A stretch of DNA of 64,000 bases from Altererythrobacter sp. Root672. Lineage in GTDB: Bacteria; Pseudomonadota; Alphaproteobacteria; Sphingomonadales; Sphingomonadaceae. Position numbers and translations under genes: made by a program. The stretch is from the NCBI RefSeq assembly GCF_001427865.1, contig NZ_LMHH01000004.1, positions 42,125-106,124 on the forward strand, in the 5' to 3' direction. Every line of letters begins with the position of its first letter. Position 1 is the stretch's first letter. Below are positions 16,975 to 25,377 of this stretch, in pieces. The notes below the pieces were generated by a model. It was given only the letters and a program-made list of their open reading frames with translations, searched no databases and had not been told where the DNA came from.

Positions 16975-19076
16975 GCTTGGAAAATCCGCGCATCATCGGT
17001 CACATTGTTGCAGTCCAAGGTTTCCGCGTAAAGGTGGAGCTGTTGCCGGAAACGCGTTCCGCGATGAGGGCAACGCTCGACGGCGTACAGGCAGCCGTCG
17101 CCATCAATGCCTACGTCACGTTCTCGATTGGCGCAGGACAGCTTGTAATTGGCATCATCTCCGACCTCGAAGCTCGGGAGAGTTATGATCCGTCGAGCGG
17201 GGACGATCTAACGCTCGAACTCATAAAGCCGCGCAGGATTGCGAGCGTTCAGTTACTCGGAACTATCGAACAAGACAGCGCGAGCGGCGCGTTTAGTCCG
17301 GGCATCACCATTCTTCCAACTCTCGACACCCCGGCGGAAATCGGCGCGCCGGAAATCCTGAAAGCCGTATTCGAAACACCGCCCCGCAGGAACCGGCCGG
17401 ACGGGCATACAGGTGAGGACTACGACTTCGATCTCCATGTCGGTTGCCCCACCGGCCAACCTGCCAACAGGGTGAAGGCGTCCTATAACGATTTGTTTTC
17501 CCGCCCGCTGGCGATCGTCGGGAACACCGGGTCGGGCAAATCCTACACAGTCTCCAGTCTGGTTCAGAAAGCGATGGCGGCACTCGGTCAGGCCGGGAAC
17601 GAGCCTCATATTTTCATACTCGACGTAAACGGCGAGTACGGACGCGCGTTCGGCGCGGCCGGAGAGGAGGGAAACAGGAAGCCAGACAGGATTTATTTGA
17701 ATGGGGTGGAGTTCGCGATCCCGCTCTGGTTTTTCAATGCCAAGGAAATATGCGCCTGGCTTAGCGCCTCCGAGCAGACTCAGGAGCCAGTTCTCAAAGA
17801 CTGGTGGGCGCTCGCGAAGGCTAAAAGCGGGGTCAAGAACGCCTCCTCGGACGCCAACTCAGTCCATCATGCCATCTCAAAGCTTCAGGAGATGCTGCGC
17901 CTACTCAACACCAACAAACCGCGTAAACAGGGGTGCGTACACCTTTGTAAGATCATCAAAGATTACCTTGGGGCTCGGGACACTGAAGGATATCCGAAGC
18001 TCCGCGAGACACTTCTTCCCTATAAAGATCAGTACGACGCGCAGAACCCGGACTGGAACGCTCCGCTTAACGAAGCCAATATCAGGGGGGCGGCCGAGGG
18101 TTTGATCATCGAGCTGAATGGCATCTTGTCTGGCGAGCTTGCGGTAGCCACGCTCAGCGCGACAACCGCTGATAGTCCAAGATACATTTCTAAGGATAAG
18201 CTGTTCGATCCAACGCTCTTGGACAGCGCCACATCGCCCGAAGACGCCGCACGCATAGAGTCTCACCTGGCTACGCTGAAGCTCCGCTTGAAGACGCGGC
18301 TTGATGATCCTCGCTGGCGTTCCTTTCTGAACTACGCAGATGCAGAAACGGAGATACCGTCGCTGGAAGAATGGATGCAACGCATCGGGCTCGGTGCAAT
18401 GAACGGACCACGCGTTTCGATCATCGACCTGTCTATGCTCAGTCACGAAGTCCTGCCCTATGCGTGCACCGTGTTTGGTCGCGTGCTTCTCGAAGCCAGA
18501 GAAAATGTCGCGGCAGCACGCAGATACAAACACCCATGGGTGCTGGTTTTGGAGGAAGCTCATAATTATGCCCGGCCAGCGAGGTCGGACGAGGAAAGAG
18601 GGCAGACTCTTTCGCGCCTCGCTTTCGAAAGGATCGCGAAAGAAGGTCGCAAATTCGGCCTCTCCCTCGTGATCGCCAGCCAGCGCCCGAGCGAAATCAG
18701 TCCGACCATCATTAGTCAGTGCGCGAATTTTATAAGCCACCGTTTACAGAATCCGGATGATATCGATCATTTCCGGCGGATCATCCCGATGCAAGCACGC
18801 AGACTACTTGATCAAGTCACGATCCTTGCATCAGGTGAGGCGATCGTATTTGGGAGCGCGTTTCATGTACCCACGCGCGTGCAATTCGAGCCGCCCAAGC
18901 CGGGGCCCTACAGCCAAACTGCCGCGCCCTACCATGAGTGGAGCACTGATAAGACGCCATTCCCACTCGGCGAAGTTGTCACGTCGTGGGGGCTCGAAAC
19001 ACCCATTTTAGATGCCGAAGCTCCAGCTGTCGCTCAGCCTGCTAGACCGCTAGCCGGGGATGAAGCGCCCTTCTGA
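16971..19076 (+). CDS. HerA/DUF87 hexameric ATPase of a SIR2-HerA defence pair
   Basis: A 701-residue ATPase. The N-terminal ~85 residues form a HAS-barrel-like beta domain (IIGHIVAVQGFRVKVELLPE). Walker A GNTGSGKS lies at 184-191 after PLAIV, and Walker B WVLVLEEAHNYA at about 523-534. LSLVIASQRPSEISPTIISQ then matches sensor-like motifs of HerA translocases. HerA proteins form hexameric rings; with SIR2 partners they build a known anti-phage complex. The gene overlaps the SIR2 gene by four bases and converges on the reverse transcriptase gene across a 98-bp gap. Confidence 0.92.
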   Translation: MSLENPRIIGHIVAVQGFRVKVELLPETRSAMRATLDGVQAAVAINAYVTFSIGAGQLVIGIISDLEARESYDPSSGDDLTLELIKPRRIASVQLLGTIEQDSASGAFSPGITILPTLDTPAEIGAPEILKAVFETPPRRNRPDGHTGEDYDFDLHVGCPTGQPANRVKASYNDLFSRPLAIVGNTGSGKSYTVSSLVQKAMAALGQAGNEPHIFILDVNGEYGRAFGAAGEEGNRKPDRIYLNGVEFAIPLWFFNAKEICAWLSASEQTQEPVLKDWWALAKAKSGVKNASSDANSVHHAISKLQEMLRLLNTNKPRKQGCVHLCKIIKDYLGARDTEGYPKLRETLLPYKDQYDAQNPDWNAPLNEANIRGAAEGLIIELNGILSGELAVATLSATTADSPRYISKDKLFDPTLLDSATSPEDAARIESHLATLKLRLKTRLDDPRWRSFLNYADAETEIPSLEEWMQRIGLGAMNGPRVSIIDLSMLSHEVLPYACTVFGRVLLEARENVAAARRYKHPWVLVLEEAHNYARPARSDEERGQTLSRLAFERIAKEGRKFGLSLVIASQRPSEISPTIISQCANFISHRLQNPDDIDHFRRIIPMQARRLLDQVTILASGEAIVFGSAFHVPTRVQFEPPKPGPYSQTAAPYHEWSTDKTPFPLGEVVTSWGLETPILDAEAPAVAQPARPLAGDEAPF

Positions 19077-19174
19077 GTAAGTTGGGCTGACCGTTCTCGC
19101 TTCTGATTGAGAGTTTCACGATCCGCATAGCAGAACGCTAGGCAGCGTTCGGCCTCGCAAATCGTGAGGTCGAA

Positions 19175-20896
19175 TCAAAGAAACTCGTCCAGATCAGGTA
19201 AATCTGGAGGAGCATTCCCATGCTCGTCATTTTCCCCTTCATCCTCTTGGTCGTCTTCGTCTTCGTCGCTTTCGTCGTCATCGTAATCGGAAGTGTAATC
19301 CTCGATTGCTTCATCAGGCCCCAAGTCCCCAAACCAATTGTCATCGTCGGGTCTCTCGGGGCGCTCGAATACGGCAGGGGCTGCTCCCCAATCGAAAAGG
19401 GTGCCGCCATTCATGTGAAGTTTTTTGACGGTATCGTCGCCGCCGCCGTCATCGAGTGCTGACGGTTTGGCATAGCCAAGGGTCATTAATTCCAGAGTGA
19501 GCGGCCAGAACGAGCCCGTGAAATGGTTTCCTTCAACGCTATTCCACAAATCGGCTCGAATTTGCCTATCGGTAGTGAGACCAGTGGCATGCATGTGAGC
19601 TAAAAACGCTGAAACAATGGGGCTGTTGGTCCTGATCATCTGACTAGACATCGCCTTGTTAATCTTCAAGTTCAGCTCCTTCATGAGCCAAAGGGACCAT
19701 AGAGCTTCGGAATCCCGCCCTAACGTAGAAGATTGTCCTGCAACCTCACGTGTGACTTCTGCCCATAACGTTGCGTTGATGGCTAAGCCTTTACGGCGAC
19801 GCCACGCGACGACCCGTGCGACATAATCGAATGAATGTGGATACTGGACAGCGCACTGCGCAAGAAAATGCTCGAGAACCTTCCAGTTCGCACTCCAAGA
19901 ATGCCGTTCGTCGAGTTTTCGGATCGTGTGCCGGATTATGCCGTCGTCATTCGTCGAGCGCGCCCGTTCTAGCACCTTACCCAAAGTCGCGACCTGATCA
20001 CCGCGAGGCTGGCCATAGCTTGGAAATACCTGACCCAGTTCTTCCGCTACCTCAAACGCCCATGACTCTCCGAACACCACGCTTGTGTTGACGATGCGGG
20101 TTTTGAGCTCGTTGATATCGAGCTCATACTCTCGAAGCGCCTGCCGAAGCACTTGAAGGTGCTTTTCGCACTCCTCCACGCTTGCCCCGCCGATCCAGTA
20201 GTCATCAACATGCCGCCTGTAGGTAACGCCTTTGGGGCCACTTCGCCTGATAAACTCTCGGTCAACAGCCGAGAGAATGATCTCACTGATGACGCGTGAT
20301 GAGTCTGGTCCGACCGGGATTCCAATAGTCTGCCGATCCTGAGCCTGCCTTACCGCGAAATCCAATCGATTGCCGAATACGGTCGCCGAATTGGATTTTG
20401 TGTCATCTTTTGAAGCCGCTTTACCGTGGACCGCCCATGGAATGCTGTGGGTGTAAATCGACGGAAAACAGCGTGAGACATCGGTAACGAGGCAGAACTT
20501 GAACCTTGAAAATGCCTCGAGGCGGGCACGCGGCAGTGAAGAATGAGGCGTTATTTTTGTCGAACGGGGCCCGCTAACTGGGAAGTTTGGGCGCGACAGC
20601 GAGCCTGATGCGGCCTCCAGACCCGGTAGAATTTCACTCCAATGCTTTGCGAGGAATGCGGCTTGATCGTGGAAAAAAATGGGATGAGGCAAGCCAAACA
20701 GGCGTCGCTGAAATCCACGTTTGCTCGCATTGTAGGGTGAGACCCAGCCTGAACGCTTGGCAGTCACTATATAGGATGCATTGAACTCCTCGAAATGCGG
20801 CCAAAGCGCCTTCGAGGTTACAACGGATGGTAGGTTCTCAGGGAGCAGCCCCCGGTCCATCATCCTTTTCAAATCTGGCCGATTATGTGTCGCCAT
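19175..20896 (-). CDS. Reverse transcriptase of the defence-associated (UG/Abi-like) type, with acidic C-terminal tail
   Basis: A 573-residue protein with reverse-transcriptase core motifs. Motif A is LVTDVSRCFPSIYTH, with Asp139. Motif B is IPVGPDSSRVISEI at 193-206. Motif C is YRRHVDDYWIG, with the DD pair at 231-232. The FPSIYTHSIPWAVHG form is seen in bacterial defence RTs rather than group II introns; no maturase, endonuclease or retron-style msr/msd could be identified. A helical region of about 270 residues follows. The last ~60 residues (511-573) are extremely Asp/Glu-rich. It stands alone, convergent with herA, and is preceded by a GGGGGGCG ribosome site and a 420-bp non-coding stretch that could hold a template RNA. 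I cannot assign a DRT class. Confidence 0.87.
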   Translation of the reverse strand: MATHNRPDLKRMMDRGLLPENLPSVVTSKALWPHFEEFNASYIVTAKRSGWVSPYNASKRGFQRRLFGLPHPIFFHDQAAFLAKHWSEILPGLEAASGSLSRPNFPVSGPRSTKITPHSSLPRARLEAFSRFKFCLVTDVSRCFPSIYTHSIPWAVHGKAASKDDTKSNSATVFGNRLDFAVRQAQDRQTIGIPVGPDSSRVISEIILSAVDREFIRRSGPKGVTYRRHVDDYWIGGASVEECEKHLQVLRQALREYELDINELKTRIVNTSVVFGESWAFEVAEELGQVFPSYGQPRGDQVATLGKVLERARSTNDDGIIRHTIRKLDERHSWSANWKVLEHFLAQCAVQYPHSFDYVARVVAWRRRKGLAINATLWAEVTREVAGQSSTLGRDSEALWSLWLMKELNLKINKAMSSQMIRTNSPIVSAFLAHMHATGLTTDRQIRADLWNSVEGNHFTGSFWPLTLELMTLGYAKPSALDDGGGDDTVKKLHMNGGTLFDWGAAPAVFERPERPDDDNWFGDLGPDEAIEDYTSDYDDDESDEDEDDQEDEGENDEHGNAPPDLPDLDEFL

Positions 20897-21316
20897 CGCC
20901 CCCCCAAGGATCGTACCTTAAAATGGTCGGGGCAGAATGGTAAAGAATCTTCGGTGATCCGCGTTGCGGGTGGCCTCACACGCGAGTGCCTAGCGTTGTC
21001 GGCGGACACGTCGCTGTCAGGTGACTTCCTCGGCAATTTCGTCACAACCAGACGTTCGTCGACGCAATATTTAGTGATCGGCTATGGCAGAAGGCGGTCG
21101 CAGCACCTTCGAGCTAACGTCCGCTTGATGTAGTCAGCGTCTGCAAGCTGACAGTCCAGACTGTCCGACTTTGCCGCCATCGTCATGTGTCGGGTAATGG
21201 GCGCGGGAGCGTCCGGTTTTAGGATCGACGCTCGGCGCGCTGGATGACGACAATGGGCGCAAAGGCGACTTTCGAAATGATTGCTCTGGCGAAGCTAGCC
21301 TTCCGCAAGCTAACCG
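20897..21316. other. Non-coding region upstream of the reverse transcriptase
   Basis: 420 bp without supported genes between divergent transcription units. Defence RTs often use a structured non-coding RNA encoded next to the RT; this is the natural place to look, with the 98 bp at 19077-19174 as the alternative. I did not find a convincing long hairpin by eye. Confidence 0.4.
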
Positions 21317-21919
21317 TTGGGTCGAACACAAAGGAGAGGTATCCCGATCTTTGACTTTTCGAGCAACGATCCGACAGACGTGCGCACTCTCGTGGCTCAC
21401 TTCACGGCGCCCAACGCGGGATGGATCCGTCTGCGGATTGAACCTTTGCACGATCTTTACGCCATTTCCTGCACACACATCTACGACCCGTTTGACGATC
21501 TAGTTGTCTGGCTTGAACAAATCGCCAGCGGAAGCGCAGCGGCGACCTGGTGCGTCAACCAAGAAGGTTCGGTAAGTCGTCTCCAGTTCTATGGAGGGGT
21601 GGTTGATGATCGCGCCGATTACCTGCTCCATGTCCAGAGCGATAAGCAGGGCATTGCCCGGATCCGCGGGGTACGAGTGGTACGGAGCCAGCTGGTCGAA
21701 AGCCTCTATTGCAGCTTTCGCTTAATGGCCGACGATCCCAACTACCAAGCCCGCGAATGGGAGGCCCATCCGCAGTTTCAGTTGCTGGATGACCTGGGCG
21801 ACGATGAGTACACGCGCGAGATCCGCCGCTTCCCGTACAGCGGGCGGAACTTGCGAGAGGTGACTTCCGCTACGCTGGCGGCCTATCTCTCAGAGAATGA
21901 CGACCCCGACCAATCGTGA
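21317..21919 (+). CDS. Uncharacterised protein (about 190-200 aa), start codon unclear
   Basis: A soluble protein with a plausible globular composition: LVAHFTAPNAGWIRLRIEPL, then YDPFDDLVVWLEQIASG, then LRVVRSQ-like basic stretches and an acidic C-terminus ending ENDDPDQS. I do not recognise the family. A strong AAAGGAGAGG ribosome site at 21330-21339 is followed in frame only by ATC codons (21341 and 21347). The TTG at 21317 lies upstream of that site, and GTGs at 21380 and 21392 are far downstream, so initiation may use a rare codon. It lies inside the defence island between the RT and the DUF5681-methyltransferase pair. Confidence 0.6.
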   Translation: MGRTQRRGIPIFDFSSNDPTDVRTLVAHFTAPNAGWIRLRIEPLHDLYAISCTHIYDPFDDLVVWLEQIASGSAAATWCVNQEGSVSRLQFYGGVVDDRADYLLHVQSDKQGIARIRGVRVVRSQLVESLYCSFRLMADDPNYQAREWEAHPQFQLLDDLGDDEYTREIRRFPYSGRNLREVTSATLAAYLSENDDPDQS

Positions 21920-21947
21920 GCCCGGGGCGTCTCGGGCGAGTGGGCCG

Positions 21948-22784
21948 CTATGAAAACTTGATCCCCAATTCTGAGAGCTCAACGACCGGCCAGTTTTTGC
22001 GCCGCCGCTCAAAGGGCAGCCCCAGTTCTTCGCATTCGCGCTCCAGATGGAACAGCCAATTACGGTGCACCGATTGCCGCCTTTCGATTGCGCGGTAGTC
22101 CTCCTTGGACATCCGCAAGCGCTTTGGCAGACCCACTTCGAGGGCGATGTGGCTCAGCAACCAAAAGCCGATCCGAGCCTTGTCGAGCGATCCCTCGCCG
22201 CGGCAGTGATCCTCTTCGTGGTATAGCGACAGCTCCAAACACAGGTGGCTGAGCCGTCTCTGCTGTTCCACCTGCGCGGCATCATCTGGGTCGCACGGTC
22301 CCGTAAATCTGACGGTGAGATGCGTATAGTCGAACACGATGTCGTCGGGATGGGGCAGGTACGTCGGCAGACCTTGGCCCCTTGTCGCAGCGTCTTGCAT
22401 GCGGTCGCGCGCTTTCTGCACATAGCTCTGCCAGAACTTGAAACGCTCCTGTCTAAGACGAGCCTCCTCTCGGTCCAGCGCCGTTACCATCTGAATATAA
22501 TTCCGCTGAGCGAGCGGTCCGCCTTTTAGGGCCGTATGCGCCAAGGCGCGGATTACCCCTCGGGTTGTAGAAATTTCCTCGCGCCCCTCGCCCTCTCGAA
22601 CCGTGATAAGCCGCGTGGCCTCCTCCCGAAGGATCGCTTCGGTCGGCATAAGAGCAACGCTGGAAGGCTCTGGTGACCGCTTAGCAGGCCGGCCGGCCGG
22701 GTTGGCGGATTGACCCTTTTTGAAGCGCGAATGTTCAGGCGGCTTTTTGTAACCGACCGCGTAATCCTTGCCTTGCGCGCTCAC
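21948..22784 (-). CDS. DUF5681 domain protein
   Basis: A 278-residue protein opening YAVGYKKPPEHSRFKKGQSA followed by NPAGRP, the signature of DUF5681. The rest is helical and rich in charged residues (RQERFKFWQSYVQKARDRM). DUF5681 proteins often sit with phage-like or mobile DNA genes, and a packaging- or terminase-small-subunit-like role has been suggested for some; that is not demonstrable here. Its start overlaps the stop of the upstream methyltransferase gene by four bases, so the two are a unit. Confidence 0.85.
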   Translation of the reverse strand: MSAQGKDYAVGYKKPPEHSRFKKGQSANPAGRPAKRSPEPSSVALMPTEAILREEATRLITVREGEGREEISTTRGVIRALAHTALKGGPLAQRNYIQMVTALDREEARLRQERFKFWQSYVQKARDRMQDAATRGQGLPTYLPHPDDIVFDYTHLTVRFTGPCDPDDAAQVEQQRRLSHLCLELSLYHEEDHCRGEGSLDKARIGFWLLSHIALEVGLPKRLRMSKEDYRAIERRQSVHRNWLFHLERECEELGLPFERRRKNWPVVELSELGIKFS

Positions 22785-24118
22785 AGCGCGCCTCCCTGGA
22801 GACGCTCGGCAGCGACGTCGTCGAAGCTGGCGCCGGTTGCTGCGAGTGCTGCCTGCTGACCCGTAAAGGTCTCGAAGCGGCGGATGATGGTGTCACAATA
22901 GAGCGGATCGAGCTCGATCACATGCGCGGTGCGACCAGTTTCGTGCGCCGCAATCAGGGTCGTGCCCGATCCTGCAAAAGGATCGAGCACGATATCGCCG
23001 CGCCGCGAACAGTCCTTCAACGCATCAGCCACCAAGGCGACCGGCTTGACGGTCGGGTGCATGGCCAGTTCTGCCTCTCGCGAAGCGGTCAGACTGCTAA
23101 TCCCAGGATAGTCCCAAACATTGGTGCGATAGCGACCGGTCTCGCCCAAGCCGAAGCTGTTTACGTGCGGCGCCTGGCCGTGCTTGAAAACGAAGATCAG
23201 CTCGTGTTTCGAACGATAGAATGAACCCATGCCGCCGTTGGTCTTGTTCCAAACGACCAGGTTCTTGAGCTCCAGGCCCACCGCCTCGCCTGCATCGCTC
23301 AGCTCGCGCATGTGCCGCCAATCCATGCAAACATAGACGATGGCGCCATCGCGCACGTGACGGAGGGAAGCTCCAAGGGTGTCGGTGAGGAAGCTGGTGA
23401 ACTGCGGGACGCTCATCTCGCCGACCCCCATGGCAAACTCGCGGTGCTGGATGCGGCCAAGACCCGAGACATGGCCCTCAATGGGTACGTTATAGGGCGG
23501 GTCGGTGAACACGATATCGGCCTGGCGATCTCCCATGAGAGCCGCATAGTCCTCGCCGCTACGTGCATCGCCGCACCGCAAGCGATGCCGCCCCAGCAAC
23601 CACTGGTCACCCAGCCGACTGATCGCCGCAGTGCCAAGTTCGGGAACAAGGTCTGCGACCGCGTCCGAACTGGCCGGATCGCTATTGCGCGTAGCGTCGA
23701 GCGTGAAGTCAATCTCCGCCAGGCTGAAGCCCGTCAGCTCGACCTCAAAATCGAACTCGATCAGCTCCTTCAACTCGAGAGCCAGAAGATCCTGATCCCA
23801 CCCTGCATTGAGCGCGATCTTGTTGTCGGCGAGTGCATAGGCCTTGCGTTCTTCGGGCGACAGATCGCCCACGCAAAGGACCGGCACCTGTGCCATGCCG
23901 AGCAACTTCGCCGCGGCCACGCGCCCGTGCCCGGCAAGGATCTGGTCATCGTGATCGACCAGCACGGGGTTGGTAAATCCGAAGCGCTCGATACTGTCCG
24001 CGATCTGTCGCAATTGTTTGCGCGAGTGAGTCCGTGGGTTGCGGTGCGCCGGCTTGAGCGCGTCAACCTTTCGCATGGTGACTTCACGACGGATTTTGAT
24101 CGCTGGCTCGCTATTCAT
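22781..24118 (-). CDS. ParB-like domain fused to a beta-class DNA methyltransferase
   Basis: A 445-residue fusion. Residues ~15-110 form a ParB/Srx-type nuclease-like domain (NPRTHSRKQLRQIADSIERF, then DDQILAGHGRVAAAKLLGM). Residues ~170-430 form the methyltransferase, with catalytic DPPYN at 206-210 before the SAM-binding DPFAGSGTT at 379-387. That order defines the beta class (N6-adenine or N4-cytosine). The recognition site is unknown and no restriction enzyme is adjacent. The ATG at 24118 follows GAGGGGG and is preferred over one at 24160. This ParB-MTase plus DUF5681 pair recurs in alphaproteobacterial islands (recollection). Confidence 0.9.
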   Translation of the reverse strand: MNSEPAIKIRREVTMRKVDALKPAHRNPRTHSRKQLRQIADSIERFGFTNPVLVDHDDQILAGHGRVAAAKLLGMAQVPVLCVGDLSPEERKAYALADNKIALNAGWDQDLLALELKELIEFDFEVELTGFSLAEIDFTLDATRNSDPASSDAVADLVPELGTAAISRLGDQWLLGRHRLRCGDARSGEDYAALMGDRQADIVFTDPPYNVPIEGHVSGLGRIQHREFAMGVGEMSVPQFTSFLTDTLGASLRHVRDGAIVYVCMDWRHMRELSDAGEAVGLELKNLVVWNKTNGGMGSFYRSKHELIFVFKHGQAPHVNSFGLGETGRYRTNVWDYPGISSLTASREAELAMHPTVKPVALVADALKDCSRRGDIVLDPFAGSGTTLIAAHETGRTAHVIELDPLYCDTIIRRFETFTGQQAALAATGASFDDVAAERLQGGAL

Positions 24119-24511
24119 GCCCACCCCCTCATTCAGGAAGGTAAAGTATAGATAGTGCATTACTTTGCTGGCAAGCCGACCTCATGGATCATCAATACTA
24201 TCGTTTAGAACCCTCTTAGGACAATCTTAGTACCCCCTCAACGATTCTTACTTATAATTTGCTTTCAGCGATACTTCTTCCATAGAAGTATAAACCGCGC
24301 GCCTGACCAGGCCGGACCCCAATAAGGAATCGCGAATGAAAGAAAAAAAGTTACCCCTTGGCTTTGATTAATTTATTTACTTTATCCCGCGCTCAGCTTC
24401 GAAAACGGCGAGAAGTAAACGTTCCCGGGCCGGCGGCTTAATGTCAGGCCGCGGTGCACCAACCGGATCCCGTGATTCGAGCCTGCTCATGCTGTCATCA
24501 ACGCGCTGCGG
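24119..24511. other. AT-rich non-coding region upstream of the methyltransferase
   Basis: Markedly lower GC than the surroundings (runs such as AATTTATTTACTTTATC). The methyltransferase promoter is on the right of its start. On the plus strand an 11-codon mini-frame (24336..24371, MKEKKLPLGFD) sits 8 nt after AAGGA. It may be a leader or the stump of a lost gene; no larger gene follows it. Confidence 0.45.
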
Positions 24512-24776
24512 GATCCCGCAACCAGCGCGATCGATCCCGCTACAGATCACCCCAGTTCCGCCAAAGGGCTTTCCGATCCCGCAATTGCGGGTGCGATTGC
24601 GATTATCGCTCTCGAAATCCCACTTTAGCCTTCGGTAATCCCGTAAAAGGGCAAGACAGTCCCGCAATAAGGGCCCTCAATCCCGCAATACCGTCAACAA
24701 TCCCGCAATTGGCCGTTGAGAATTCCCTGTTCCTGGCTCGAGCCTTCCCTGTTCAGAGGCAACGAATTCCCTGTTT
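24512..24776. repeat. Phased repeat array, ~21-bp period, ATCCCGCAAT and TTCCCTGTT units
   Basis: TCCC cores recur at 24514, 24535, 24577, 24618, 24639, 24660, 24681, 24701, 24724, 24746 and 24768, with steps of 20-23 bp or about twice that where a unit is degenerate or lost. The first group has the consensus ATCCCGCAAT. The last three are TTCCCTGTT at an exact 22-bp spacing. Sequence between cores is not conserved, so this is a phased binding-site array (two helical turns), not a simple tandem repeat or CRISPR. It lies about 0.5 kb from tRNA-Ser. Confidence 0.7.
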
Positions 24777-25065
24777 GGTGCGCGAAGCTTTCGGCACGAC
24801 GGGAGGATAAGAGGCGTCACTTCAACCAGTTACATCGGCACAGCGGGTGATGCTCTAGGAAGCGCAGTTAGTCGTTTTCCGGCACTATCAGGGAATTCGC
24901 CAATCCGTACTGTGCCAAGGGGTCGCAGAGAACACCTGGGCATTCTCCCGGAATGCACGTTCAAGGATGATTCTCCGCACTACCGAAACGCACAAGAATC
25001 TCGCGGAACCGCGCCAAAAATGCGGCCCGGAATCCGAGATATTCCCTTCGTTTTCAGATGGATAA

Positions 25066-25097
25066 GACTGGGTGGCGGCCAGACGTGGATTCGAACC
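25066..25097 (-). repeat. Degenerate copy of the tRNA-Ser 3' end (possible att remnant)
   Basis: GACT--GGTGGCGG followed by GTGGATTCGAACC matches the 3' acceptor and T-arm of the intact tRNA-Ser at 25287..25377 in the same orientation, with small gaps. Upstream flanking bases (GACT) also match. It lies about 220 bp from the intact gene. Such partial tRNA copies usually mark one end of an integrated element; which element is not determined. Confidence 0.5.
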
Positions 25098-25286
25098 ATC
25101 AATTCTGTTTGTGCCTGCTAACCTCCGGAAGTGTCGGCATTATTCCCGAAAAAGTGTGCGAAGAGACTGAAAAGCCTGCCAAATTCCAAAATGCGGAATT
25201 GGCCTCCAAAACAGTACCGTTCTGGATTGCGGTTTTTTGAGTCTCGATCGATCGGAGAAAAAACAGAGACTATTCAGGGGACTAGG

Positions 25287-25377
25287 TGGCGGAGCGGGTG
25301 GGATTCGAACCCACGATACGCTTTTGACGTATACACACTTTCCAGGCGTGCGCCTTCGACCACTCGGCCACCGCTCC
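25287..25377 (-). tRNA. tRNA-Ser (anticodon GGA)
   Basis: On the minus strand the 91-nt sequence folds as a class II tRNA. The acceptor GGAGCGG pairs with CCGCTCC, followed by discriminator G and an encoded CCA. The anticodon loop CTGGAAA gives anticodon GGA (UCC codons). There is a long variable arm (TGTATACGTC....GCGTATC) and the T-loop GGTTCGAATCC. The gene bounds the accessory island on its right and has a degenerate partial copy inside the island. Confidence 0.95.

Noticed and set aside
19175..20896. Group II intron or retron reverse transcriptase
   Set aside because: No maturase/X or HNH domains, no intron RNA domains V/VI, and no msr-msd inverted repeats seen nearby; motif forms fit defence RTs better.
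24512..24776. CRISPR array
   Set aside because: Repeat cores are only ~10 bp with 11-12 bp non-constant spacers, and no cas genes are present; it is a phased box array.
10284..25377. Prophage
   Set aside because: DUF5681 and a recombinase are present but no capsid, portal, tail or lysis genes are found.
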